Shown: positions 17,723-24,862 of the stretch, piece after piece
Layout of the letters: every line of letters begins with the position of its first letter
Position numbering within the stretch: position 1 is the stretch's first letter
Assembly: GCA_934140285.1 (NCBI GenBank)
Contig: CAKPBI010000015.1
Location: 1-39,289, forward strand
Origin: an uncultured Bacilli bacterium
Lineage (GTDB): Bacteria > Bacillota_I > Bacilli_A > ML615J-28 > CAG-313
DNA length: 39,289 nucleotides
Reading direction: 5' to 3'
Position numbers and translations under genes: made by a program
Notes under the pieces: model-generated
What the model was told of the DNA's origin: nothing
The model's database searches: none
The model's input: the letters and a program-made list of their open reading frames with translations, nothing else

Positions 17723-17805
17723 TTTATATCGTTCCTTTCATTATTAATATATTCAACTAAACTTTCAAAGATAATCACTCCGAACAATAAATAAATCTTT
17801 GTCAT
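17719..17805 (-). CDS. 28-residue micro-ORF before lipoprotein B
   Basis: ATG 17805 to TGA 17719 with a perfect AGGAGG nine bases upstream. The peptide begins MTKIYLLFGVIIFESLVEY and ends ERNDIK: a short hydrophobic helix with a charged tail. Its stop overlaps the lipoprotein start. Near-identical peptides precede lipoproteins D (19716-19802) and, in shortened form, C (19118-19189). It could be a coupling leader or a type-I-toxin-like membrane micropeptide. Confidence 0.6.
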   Translation of the reverse strand: MTKIYLLFGVIIFESLVEYINNERNDIK

Positions 17806-17822
17806 TAGTTAACACCTCCTTA

Positions 17823-18667
17823 TTAATAAGCAAAAAACTCCTCTATATTCCTAAGAAAGAGTTTGTTACTAATATTATATGGAACAAAAGCAGCATCAAT
17901 TGTTCCACTATGTTGTCTTTTTGTAGCTTTACCAAGTTTACTTCCTCGTAAAATATTACCCTCATGGTACATCATTGTATTAGATTCAGCTACATGAGCG
18001 TTCGTTAAAACCCCATATTTTCCCGTTTCGTTATCATATGCATTCACACAAATAGTTCCGTAACTTTCAAAAAAAATAGAATCTGAATAACTAATTTTAT
18101 CTCCTCCATATGCAGTTTTTTTATGAGGAATTAATTCACTTTCAGCATCGATAATTATATTTATTGCTTTAGAAAAATATAAATTATTTTCTCTTAAATA
18201 TGAAATTAGCAAATTTGCATATTCCGGCTCACTTAAATAAACATTTACTTTATTTGACTGTTCATCTAATGAAACTGAATTCACATTATAGTCTATCATT
18301 TTTGTTGTAACAGCATTTTAAATTTCCAACAATAAATTATATGAATAATTTCTTTTTATATAAATTACTTGATTATCATATGTTGGTAAATTTACATCAT
18401 CTACATATCCAACATTTAATATTCCATTTTCATCCAAATATGAGCCAGCATAGTTATCTGAATAATTATTATTTAAATCTCCACTTCTAAGTTTATTTTC
18501 ATTTTTAAATGCCTGAACAACATCATTAAAAATTAAAATACTTTTATTACAATTTTCATAATATAAACTACTATTGTCATTTATTGCAAATACACTATTA
18601 GCATCTGAACATAGAATAATTACAAAAAAAATTAAACAAAATGTTATAATTCTAAATATTTTTTCAT
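17823..18667 (-). pseudogene. Secreted trypsin-like serine protease, broken in three places
   Basis: The intact-looking 3' half (ATG 18299) carries the His box GVLTNAHVA and an Asp segment GTIDAAFVPY of S1-type proteases. The Ser box (GDSGG) is absent because the frame runs into a terminator cassette and stops at 17823. Upstream in the same frame, past an in-frame TAA between NLLLEI and NAVTTKM, about 110 more codons encode an N-terminal region with a signal-peptide-like start (FRIITFCLIFFVIILCSDAN). That segment is one base out of frame with the only ATG (18667), at a run of six A where seven would restore it. So there is one frameshift, one nonsense codon and a 3' truncation. The gene starts one base after the lipoprotein C stop codon and was once part of that operon. 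Confidence 0.7.
17832..17864 (-). terminator. Terminator between protease remnant and lipoprotein B
   Basis: AAACTC/GAGTTT outer stem with inner CTTAGGAA and T run TTTTTTGCTT. The inner sequence and tail resemble the early terminators of leaders A and B. The protease frame runs right through it, showing that the terminator segment replaced the protease 3' end. Confidence 0.65.
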
Positions 18668-18668
18668 A

Positions 18669-19121
18669 TTACTCCTCAACGAATATTCTTATTACATTAC
18701 TTTTGATGATTACTAATTCATTATTAATATAAAAATAAAATTGAGCTTCTACTTCTAGATTATTTAACGATATGATTTCATATTCCAACTCTTTTTCAAT
18801 TACAGTGTCTTTTTCTATCTTAAATTTTTTTAGTGGTCCACCTTTTGAATTAATCATAAAATCATGATCTTCAAATTCATTAAAAACACCTATCATTATG
18901 CTATCTTCAATTTTTTTAAAATCAGTATGCGCAGCTTGTATTTTAATGCTTTTTTTAATATTATTTTTAATAAATGCTCTAATTTTAATAGTTTCTCCAA
19001 CCTTAACATTCGTTTTATCCACATCAATAATGCATTCAAAATCATCTTTATTTATTGTATTACAACCAGCTAAACACATTATTAACATTAAACTCATGAA
19101 AACTAAAAATACTTTCTTCAT
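18669..19121 (-). CDS. Lipoprotein C, beta-sandwich-like
   Basis: A 150-residue lipoprotein: signal MKKVFLVFMSLMLIMCLAGC, lipobox LAGC, mature Cys 20. The mature part reads as one Ig-like beta sandwich (CIIDVDKTNVKVGETIKIRA, FIKNNIKKSIKI, then VIEKELEYEI and NVIRIFVEE), similar in layout to BsuPI-type or other extracellular Ig-fold domains, though the exact family is unsure. AAAGGAG lies upstream. The ATG overlaps the TGA of a degenerate micro-ORF. It is followed after one base by the protease remnant. Probably surface-exposed; function unknown. Confidence 0.7.
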   Translation of the reverse strand: MKKVFLVFMSLMLIMCLAGCNTINKDDFECIIDVDKTNVKVGETIKIRAFIKNNIKKSIKIQAAHTDFKKIEDSIMIGVFNEFEDHDFMINSKGGPLKKFKIEKDTVIEKELEYEIISLNNLEVEAQFYFYINNELVIIKSNVIRIFVEE

Positions 19122-19189
19122 TTCACGTCACTCCTTTCAATATTTATTATATATTCAACTAACGTTTCAAAGATAATCACCATATTCAT
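19118..19189 (-). CDS. Degenerate micro-ORF before lipoprotein C
   Basis: 23 codons from ATG 19189 (MNMVIIFETLVEYIIN, ends RSDVK) overlapping the lipoprotein C start by ATGA. It aligns with the 28-residue peptides at 17719 and 19716 but has lost their N-terminal codons and ribosome site, so it is probably translated poorly or not at all. Confidence 0.4.
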   Translation of the reverse strand: MNMVIIFETLVEYIINIERSDVK

Positions 19190-19230
19190 TAAATAAATCT
19201 TAATCAAAAGTATTTTTCATATTTTCCTCA

Positions 19231-19719
19231 CTAAATTATAAAATTATAATGACATTGATCAATTTTATCTGCTATAACGACTATAAATTTTGTTGTTGGA
19301 ATAGTTGCAGAGCCTGTTCCTATTCCACCTATATTTTCTTTTATATATAAATTAAATATATTATTGTCTAATACAACTTTAGTTAATTCTACTCTGGCTG
19401 AATTATACTTTGTTGTATAAATATATATTATTATATTTTGTTTTTCAAAATTAATTTCAAATGGTATTTCATCAAAAATATTCATTGCTTCTACTTGTGA
19501 ATTTACTGATATAGTATAGTCCTTAGAAATTTTTTCATCATCATATACAATATCTTCAAAATATGCTCCATATGTTATATGCTCTTTTACAAAAGTATTA
19601 CTAAACGATTCAGTAATATTATCATATAATTTTACATTATACTTATTAATCATACTATTTTCACACCCCATCAACAAAACGCTTACTAACATAAAACACA
19701 TCAATAATAATTTTTTCAT
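19231..19719 (-). CDS. Lipoprotein D, paralogue of lipoprotein A
   Basis: A 162-residue lipoprotein: signal MKKLLLMCFMLVSVLLMGC, lipobox LMGC, mature Cys 19. The second half (PFEINFEKQNIIIYIYTT, then TTKFIVVIADKI) parallels lipoprotein A in order and spacing. The start is preceded by GAAAGGAG, lying inside the micro-ORF whose TGA overlaps the ATG. It is the first intact lipoprotein downstream of leader B. Function unknown; likely exposed on the cell surface. Confidence 0.75.
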   Translation of the reverse strand: MKKLLLMCFMLVSVLLMGCENSMINKYNVKLYDNITESFSNTFVKEHITYGAYFEDIVYDDEKISKDYTISVNSQVEAMNIFDEIPFEINFEKQNIIIYIYTTKYNSARVELTKVVLDNNIFNLYIKENIGGIGTGSATIPTTKFIVVIADKIDQCHYNFII

Positions 19720-19802
19720 CTTAAATCACTCCTTTCAATATTATTATATTCAACTAAACTTTCAAAGATAATCACTCCGTATAGTAAATAAATCTTTGTC
19801 AT
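19716..19802 (-). CDS. 28-residue micro-ORF before lipoprotein D
   Basis: ATG 19802 to TGA 19716; the peptide begins MTKIYLLYGVIIFESLVEY and ends ERSDLR, nearly the same as at 17719-17805. It lies inside, and in another frame than, the truncated lipoprotein start at 19762-19857. The optimal AGGAGG of the other copy is weakened here (AAGGAAATG). Confidence 0.55.
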   Translation of the reverse strand: MTKIYLLYGVIIFESLVEYNNIERSDLR

Positions 19803-19857
19803 TAGTTAACATTTCCTTATTAATAAGCATCATCAATAATACAATTATTCTTTTCAT
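19762..19857 (-). pseudogene. Truncated lipoprotein start fused to a micro-ORF cassette
   Basis: It begins MKRIIVLLMMLI like lipoprotein A, then jumps after about 12 codons into the micro-ORF/D cassette in the wrong frame and stops at 19762. This marks a recombination point between an A-type and a B/D-type cassette. Confidence 0.6.
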
Positions 19858-19891
19858 TTTTACTTTTCATCTCCTTTCATTATTAATATAG

Positions 19892-19966
19892 TTAGTATAC
19901 TTCTGGCCGTATACTATGGCCAACTAGCTCTTTGATGATACGTTTTAATACTAAATAAATTAACAT
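19892..19966 (-). CDS. 24-residue micro-ORF in leader B
   Basis: ATG 19966 to TAA 19892, GGGGAGG seven bases upstream. One base differs from the leader A copy (Cys to Ser near the C-terminus). It is retained although the lipoprotein behind it is truncated. Confidence 0.55.
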   Translation of the reverse strand: MLIYLVLKRIIKELVGHSIRPEVY

Positions 19967-20045
19967 ACTAGTACCTCCCCATACTATCTTTTATGTTTTA
20001 TCACTATTATTATATGAACTTTACACATAATAATCTATTTTCAGG

Positions 20046-20076
20046 CAAAAAAAGCCCCCTTTTCCTAAGAGAGCTT
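20046..20076 (-). terminator. Early terminator in leader B
   Basis: AAGCTCTC/GGGGGCTT stem followed by seven T, about 75-95 bases after the predicted transcription start. Confidence 0.65.
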
Positions 20077-20150
20077 GTATCTAGTCAGTATATATTTTTC
20101 TTAAGAGTGTATTAAAGCAGACTTAGGAAATATTAATATATTACAACTAC

Positions 20151-20179
20151 ATTTTACCATAATATGGAAAATAATGCAA
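20151..20179 (-). promoter_or_regulatory. Promoter of leader B
   Basis: TTGCAT (20174-20179), 17-base spacer, TAAAAT (20151-20156), extended TGG. It probably drives the run of lipoprotein genes down to 16895 when the early terminator is passed. Confidence 0.65.
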
Positions 20180-20187
20180 GTATTTTA

Positions 20188-20450
20188 TTTATTTAAGAAT
20201 TTTAAATAAAAAAATTAATAATTATGAAAGCGTTAATATATCGCCAACGTTTTTTTCAATATGCTTTTACCTATATTTACTCCTGTTTTGGATAAAGAAC
20301 TGACAAAGGCCTTAAAACCTGCTTAAAAGTTGGTAATGATACTAATATTCAAATCCCCTTGTTCCTAAAATTTGAAATTAGTTCAACTCCCCCAGTCTAG
20401 CCGTAAAAAACGAAGGTTCAACTCCCCGTACAGCTCTACACTTTTTGAAT
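20188..20450. other. Non-coding stretch with tRNA/tmRNA-3'-end-like fragments
   Basis: No gene seen. TTCAAATCCCC (about 20349) and two copies of GTTCAACTCCCC (20381-20392, 20416-20427) look like T-arm sequence of tRNA or tmRNA 3' ends; the last is followed by CAGCTCTACA, like a tmRNA acceptor end. They may be remains of attachment sites of integrated elements. No 5' half of such an RNA is present. Confidence 0.35.
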
Positions 20451-20520
20451 AAAAAAATGGCTATTTTCAGCATTTCATCATAGTTTAACTATGAATTATT
20501 GCGAAAATAGCTTATTTTTT
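20451..20520. terminator. Large bidirectional terminator hairpin
   Basis: GCTATTTTC/GAAAATAGC outer stem with inner CATAGTT/AACTATG, with T runs on both sides. It ends the gltX-tRNA-Glu transcript on the minus strand and separates the core from the accessory region. Confidence 0.8.
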
Positions 20521-20554
20521 AAAAGTCTACAAAAGACTTTTTGACCGACTTTAA

Positions 20555-20631
20555 TGGTAGCCTGAACGGGGTTTGAACCCGCGAATGTCGCCTTGAGAGG
20601 GCGATGTGTTAAACCGCTTCACCATCAGGCC
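20555..20631 (-). tRNA. tRNA-Glu (anticodon CUC)
   Basis: 77 nt including encoded CCA. Acceptor GGCCTGA/TCAGGCT (first pair G-U), D stem GTG/CAC, anticodon stem TCGCC/GGCGA with loop CTCTCAA, T arm GCGGG-TTTGAAC-CCCGT. Anticodon CUC reads GAG. It starts 21 bases after the gltX stop, so it probably shares the gltX transcript. Confidence 0.9.
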
Positions 20632-20651
20632 ATATTAGGGGAACTAATCCC

Positions 20652-22325
20652 CTAGTTTAATTTTTCAATTATTTTATTGATACGACTTTCTACCCTTTCT
20701 TTACCAAGTATTCTTAATACGTAATAAGGATTTGGAGTATTCTTTCTTGTAGATACAGTAATACGGATGATTTCAGATACATCAGCAATACTTCCTTTAT
20801 ATGCTTCCTTGTTCTTTTTATAAACTTTCATATTATCACAGAAACCACATTTAGTTGCAATTTGTTTTAAATTGTTAAACCATTCTTCTTCAGTTAGTTC
20901 AAGACCCATGTTTTCTTTATATGAAGTAAGAACATTGATAATATCTTCTTTACTTATGTTTTCATTAAATGGAAGTTCTGTTGTATTTAGTAATTCTTCA
21001 TATAGATCATCATAGAAGAAAGCAATTAAAGGATATATTTGTTTAAATGTTTCATAGTCTTTGCGTGGATTTTCTTTTTCTCTTTCAATATTAATTATTG
21101 ATTTGAAATATTCTGGATCACGATCAATTAATTCACATAAAGCATGATCATAAGTTTTACCATATTCGTATGCACGTTTAGTAAATTCTTCTTTGTTTAG
21201 ACGGCCAAGTCTTTCTTTACAGATGTTTTTAACTTTAGCAAGGTCAAATAAAGCTCCATCAAGGGTCATCTTATCAAATGAAAGTTTAAAATCATAAATA
21301 TTTGCGTTCATGTTTTGTAAGCGCCATTCTTCAAAGTTAGAATTAGCTATCGTTAAAAGATATTCTAAGAAACCTTCTACAGGATAGCCTTCTTCTAAAA
21401 AGTAAGACACAGCTGCTTCCGCATCTTTTCTTTTAGAAAGTTTACGTCTATTTCCGTTATCTAACTTCATTATTACTGGTAAATGAGCATACTCAGGTTT
21501 TTCGAATCCAAGAGCATCAAATAATTCAATGTGAATAGGAAGACTTGCAAGCCATTCTTCACCACGTGTAATATGAGTAGTACGCATGAAGTGGTCATCA
21601 CATAGATGAGCAAAATGATAAGTTGGAAGACCATCACTCTTTAATATTACGATGTGTTGATCATTTTGAGCTAATTCTAAATCTCCACGAATTAAGTCAT
21701 GAACTTTAACACGGTTTGTATAGCAACCATGAGAACGGAATCTCATAACAAATTTTTCACCATTATTGATTTTTTCAATGGCTTCTTCTGGTGTTAGTTT
21801 TGAGCATTTAGCAAATTCACCATAGTATCCAGGGTTTAACTTATGTTCTTCTTGGTATGCTCTTAAGGAAGCTAACTCTTCTTGAGAACAAAAGCAAGGA
21901 TAAGCTAAATTCTTTTTAACCATTTCTTTAATTACTGTACGGTAGATTTGTTCACGATCGCTTTGGCGATATGGTCCATATAAACCTAGTTCAGGATTAC
22001 CTTCTCCCATAAATCCTTCATCAGGAATAATACCAAATATAGCAAGTTGCTTTAATAAGTCAACATCACTACCTTTTACTTCACGTTTAGTATCAGTATC
22101 TTCAAGTCTAAACATGAATACACCATTAGTTTGTTTTGCGAAACGCCAACTAACTAGAGATGTAAATAAACTACCTGTGTGTAAAAATCCTGTAGGACTA
22201 GGTGCAAATCTTGATACGATTGCTCCTTCTGGTAGGTTACGTTTAGGATATCTTTTTTCTAAGTCTTCGATGGTTTCTTTGACATCAGGGAAAATTAATT
22301 CTGCTAGTTTTTCATAACTATTCAT
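20652..22325 (-). CDS. gltX: Glutamyl-tRNA synthetase
   Basis: A 557-residue class I synthetase that charges tRNA-Glu with glutamate. The HIGH-type motif is in FAPSPTGFLHTGSL (40-53) and the KMSKS-type motif is KLSKR (295-299). Between them lie the family landmarks FRLEDTDTKR (73-81), LPTYHFAHLCDDH and HITRGEEWL. The C-terminal helical anticodon-binding part is complete. It is longer than the usual 480-residue bacterial enzyme because of an N-terminal ~35-residue extension and insertions, as in a GluRS subtype found in some Firmicutes. GAGGT lies before ATG 22325; an extended -10 (TGCTATAAT) lies upstream. The tRNA-Glu gene follows directly, an apt pairing of enzyme and substrate. Confidence 0.95.
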   Translation of the reverse strand: MNSYEKLAELIFPDVKETIEDLEKRYPKRNLPEGAIVSRFAPSPTGFLHTGSLFTSLVSWRFAKQTNGVFMFRLEDTDTKREVKGSDVDLLKQLAIFGIIPDEGFMGEGNPELGLYGPYRQSDREQIYRTVIKEMVKKNLAYPCFCSQEELASLRAYQEEHKLNPGYYGEFAKCSKLTPEEAIEKINNGEKFVMRFRSHGCYTNRVKVHDLIRGDLELAQNDQHIVILKSDGLPTYHFAHLCDDHFMRTTHITRGEEWLASLPIHIELFDALGFEKPEYAHLPVIMKLDNGNRRKLSKRKDAEAAVSYFLEEGYPVEGFLEYLLTIANSNFEEWRLQNMNANIYDFKLSFDKMTLDGALFDLAKVKNICKERLGRLNKEEFTKRAYEYGKTYDHALCELIDRDPEYFKSIINIEREKENPRKDYETFKQIYPLIAFFYDDLYEELLNTTELPFNENISKEDIINVLTSYKENMGLELTEEEWFNNLKQIATKCGFCDNMKVYKKNKEAYKGSIADVSEIIRITVSTRKNTPNPYYVLRILGKERVESRINKIIEKLN

Positions 22326-22411
22326 AAGTAGTACCTCTTTATTTAATCTTTAATTATTATAGCACTTTTTTTCATTTTATTCATCTAATTTGATTAATAA
22401 GATTAACTCAA

Positions 22412-22438
22412 TAAAAAAGATAATAGAATACTATTATC
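22412..22438 (-). terminator. Terminator after tRNA-Ser
   Basis: GATAATAG/CTATTATC perfect 8-bp stem, 4-base loop, then six T. Confidence 0.85.
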
Positions 22439-22453
22439 AAAGTTTTACTAAAA

Positions 22454-22544
22454 TGGCGGAAGAAAAGGGATTCGAACCCTCGCACCGTGTTACCGATCTA
22501 CTAGCTTTCCAAGCCAGCCCCTTCAACCTCTTGGGTATTCTTCC
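22454..22544 (-). tRNA. tRNA-Ser (anticodon GGA)
   Basis: 91 nt with encoded CCA and the long variable arm typical of serine tRNAs. Acceptor GGAAGAA/TTCTTCC, discriminator G, anticodon loop TTGGAAA in stem CTGGC/GCTAG, T arm GAGGG-TTCGAAT-CCCTT. Confidence 0.95.
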
Positions 22545-22554
22545 ATTCCTTATT

Positions 22555-22583
22555 ATTATAACACATTATGTTGTTTCTAGCAA
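22555..22583 (-). promoter_or_regulatory. Promoter of tRNA-Ser
   Basis: TTGCTA (22578-22583), 17-base spacer, extended TGT-TATAAT (-10 at 22555-22560), ten bases before the tRNA. Confidence 0.7.
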
Positions 22584-22608
22584 TTTATTTAACTTTTAAG
22601 GTAATATG

Positions 22609-22637
22609 AAAAAGGAAGATTTTTAAGCCTTCCTTTT
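22609..22637 (-). terminator. Terminator of the rex operon
   Basis: AAAGGAAG/CTTCCTTT stem with a 10-base loop and T run; the stop codon of the hydrogenase gene lies in the 5' arm. Confidence 0.8.
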
Positions 22638-24057
22638 AGTTATATTTCATAATAGCGTCTTCGATGGTTTTTTCGGTAGCACTTTTACCATATTTATCGA
22701 TTTCTGCAGTGTTTCTATCACCATGGGTTAAGCAACCAGCACCACCAATACAGCCACCAATACAAGCCATGCCTTCTATGAAGTTAGCATCTAAAACATT
22801 CTTTGATTTTTTTAGAAGAGCTAACTTACATGCCTCAATACCATTACATGCAATTGGTTTTACTTCAAACTCAAGGTTTTGTTCTTTCATAGCTTCATTT
22901 ACGGCTTCCGTTAAACCACCACTTCGTGCGAAGATTCTACCGAAGTATGAAGCATTGTCTAAACTATCTTCTTCTAGTTCTTTGATATCTAAATCTTTAC
23001 TTGCGAATAGAGCTTGAAGTTCTTCAAAGGTTAAGACAACGTCAATGTATTTTTTTACTTCTGGTTTCATTACCTCAGCTTTTTTAGCTGTACAAGGACC
23101 AATAAAGATTACTTTGGCAGTTTTATCATGTTCTTTTATAAACTTTGCAATTGTCGCCATTGGTGATAAGTTATGTGAGATATGTTCTTTTAAAGTTGGA
23201 AAATTCTTTTCAATGAATGATACAAAAGCAGGACAACATGAACTTGTTAAAAATCCTTTTTCCGCTAATTCTTTTGCTTCCGCTTTTGCGACCATATCGG
23301 CACCAAGAGCAGCTTCAATTACTTGATTAAATCCAAGTTTTTTGATTCCCGAAATTACTTGACCTAGTTTTGCATAGACAAACTGACTAGCAATACTTGG
23401 GGCTACTACCGCATACACTTGAAATTTATTTCCATTGTCACTATTCTTTATAATATCAATAGCATTAACAATAAATGATTTATCCATAATTGCACCAAAT
23501 GGGCATTGGTAAACACAAGCACCACATGATATACATTTATCATTATTAATTGATGCTTGATTATCTTCACCCATTGAAATGGCTTTTACCTTACATGCGG
23601 TTTCACAAGGTCTCTTGTAGTTTTGGATAGCACTATAAGGACATACCTTGGCACATGATCCACATTCTACACATTTGGATTTATCAATATGGGCAACGTG
23701 ATCACTATCAAAGGAAATAGCATGAAATTTACAAGCCGCTTCGCATCGATGAGCAAGACAACCACGACATGCATTTGTAACGTTATATCCACCTACTGGA
23801 CATTCATCACAAGCAATATCAATTACCTCAATAACATTAGGATTCTTAGGATTACCACCCATTGCAAGTTTTATACGTTCTAGTACTATTGCACGTTCTT
23901 TATATACACAACAACGCATTGTTGATTTTTTACCAGGAACAATAATTTTAGGGATATCTAAGGTTTTTTCAGTTAATTTTCCTTCCCATTCGGCACGTGC
24001 TACTTCTCTTATTACTTTATATTTTAAATATTGAACTTCAGTGTCAAACTTTCTCAT
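22636..24057 (-). CDS. [FeFe]-hydrogenase catalytic subunit (monomeric, group-B-like)
   Basis: A 473-residue iron-sulfur hydrogenase that reduces protons to H2 with electrons from ferredoxin. The N-terminal third is rich in cluster cysteines: CDECP, CRGC, then two 4Fe-4S ferredoxin sets CVECGSCAKVCP and CISCGACVYQCP. The three H-cluster motifs follow in order: L1 TSSCCPAF, L2 GPCTAKKAE, L3 EGMACIGGCIGGAG. The L2 form GPCTAKKAE instead of MPCxxKxxE fits the less-studied group B enzymes. No maturases (HydE/F/G) are in the window. It is the last gene of the operon with rex and adhE, so H2 formation is expected to rise under reducing conditions together with ethanol formation. Confidence 0.9.
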   Translation of the reverse strand: MRKFDTEVQYLKYKVIREVARAEWEGKLTEKTLDIPKIIVPGKKSTMRCCVYKERAIVLERIKLAMGGNPKNPNVIEVIDIACDECPVGGYNVTNACRGCLAHRCEAACKFHAISFDSDHVAHIDKSKCVECGSCAKVCPYSAIQNYKRPCETACKVKAISMGEDNQASINNDKCISCGACVYQCPFGAIMDKSFIVNAIDIIKNSDNGNKFQVYAVVAPSIASQFVYAKLGQVISGIKKLGFNQVIEAALGADMVAKAEAKELAEKGFLTSSCCPAFVSFIEKNFPTLKEHISHNLSPMATIAKFIKEHDKTAKVIFIGPCTAKKAEVMKPEVKKYIDVVLTFEELQALFASKDLDIKELEEDSLDNASYFGRIFARSGGLTEAVNEAMKEQNLEFEVKPIACNGIEACKLALLKKSKNVLDANFIEGMACIGGCIGGAGCLTHGDRNTAEIDKYGKSATEKTIEDAIMKYN

Positions 24058-24091
24058 TATTTGTACTTCCTATATTCAAATTAAGTTGTTT

Positions 24092-24841
24092 TTATTCGTA
24101 ATCTACAACATTAACCCATGAAAGTAGGAATTCTCGTTCTTCTTCATTTCCTTTAACTGATTGTGATGCAGCAACGATTGGCATCCATTTTTGAACATAT
24201 GTTTTTGGAGTATTGCTTTTTTTACAGAATAAATCTAAGTATTTTTCAGCAAGGATATTTTCTCCATGTAATTTAAAGATTAGATATGTTCTTGCGACGT
24301 CGGCTGAAGCATTACCTTGCGTAGCATGAGCCCAGTCAAGAATATAAGGAGTGCCATCTGGTGCAATAATTACGTTGGATAGGTTGAAATCTCCATGACA
24401 AAGTTTATTATGTTTTGGCATACCTTCAAGGCGAGTATGTAAATCATATCTTACTGTTGCGTCAAGATCAGCTTTTTTGATTTTTTGATTCATTTTATCT
24501 TTTAACTTACTTAACATTGGACAAGTCTTTGATTGAATTTCAAGTTGAAGATCAACAAATAGTTCTAGATATTTGTCAGCTTTTTCAGGAGTTTCAATCA
24601 TTAATTGTTCTAAGGTTTGTCCTTCAATGTAGTTTGTTACGATTGCCCAGTTGCCATCAACCATAGTTACAGCTTTAATTTTCGGAACATTTAATCCTGT
24701 TGTTTCTACTCTTGCTTGGTTTAATGCTTCATTTAAAACATCAGTTTTTAAATAAGTTGGATCAAATACTTTAACAACATTATCACCATCACGATATATA
24801 GTTTTGTTTTTTCTTTTCGCTATGACATGTTCTAATTTCAT
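24092..24841 (-). CDS. Aminoglycoside phosphotransferase/choline-kinase-fold kinase
   Basis: A 249-residue small-molecule kinase of the APH family. The catalytic loop is LCHGDFNLSNVI (Brenner motif HGDxxxxN, about residues 147-158) and the metal motif is ILDWAHATQG (about 168-177). A nucleotide-binding N-lobe precedes it (DNVVKVFDPTY, conserved Lys). The substrate is not predictable; sugar, amino alcohol or antibiotic are all possible. It sits between adhE and the hydrogenase gene with short gaps (21 and 34 bp), so it is co-transcribed with the redox genes, which favours a metabolic rather than resistance role. GGAGGAA lies upstream of ATG 24841. Confidence 0.85.
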   Translation of the reverse strand: MKLEHVIAKRKNKTIYRDGDNVVKVFDPTYLKTDVLNEALNQARVETTGLNVPKIKAVTMVDGNWAIVTNYIEGQTLEQLMIETPEKADKYLELFVDLQLEIQSKTCPMLSKLKDKMNQKIKKADLDATVRYDLHTRLEGMPKHNKLCHGDFNLSNVIIAPDGTPYILDWAHATQGNASADVARTYLIFKLHGENILAEKYLDLFCKKSNTPKTYVQKWMPIVAASQSVKGNEEEREFLLSWVNVVDYE

Positions 24842-24862
24842 AGTTTATTCCTCCTACGAATA

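Larger units (their letters stand above)
19822..20187 (-). repeat. Leader/micro-ORF cassette, copy B (direct repeat of 11683-12056)
   Basis: Same promoter, early terminator, micro-ORF and signal-peptide start as copy A. The terminator stem differs by a paired-position change that keeps pairing (AAGCTCTC with GGGGGCTT), suggesting that the hairpin is maintained. Confidence 0.9.

Noticed and set aside
20211..20251. Hairpin GCGTT...AACGT followed by T run as a terminator
   Set aside because: The stem is only about five weak pairs and no plus-strand gene precedes it.
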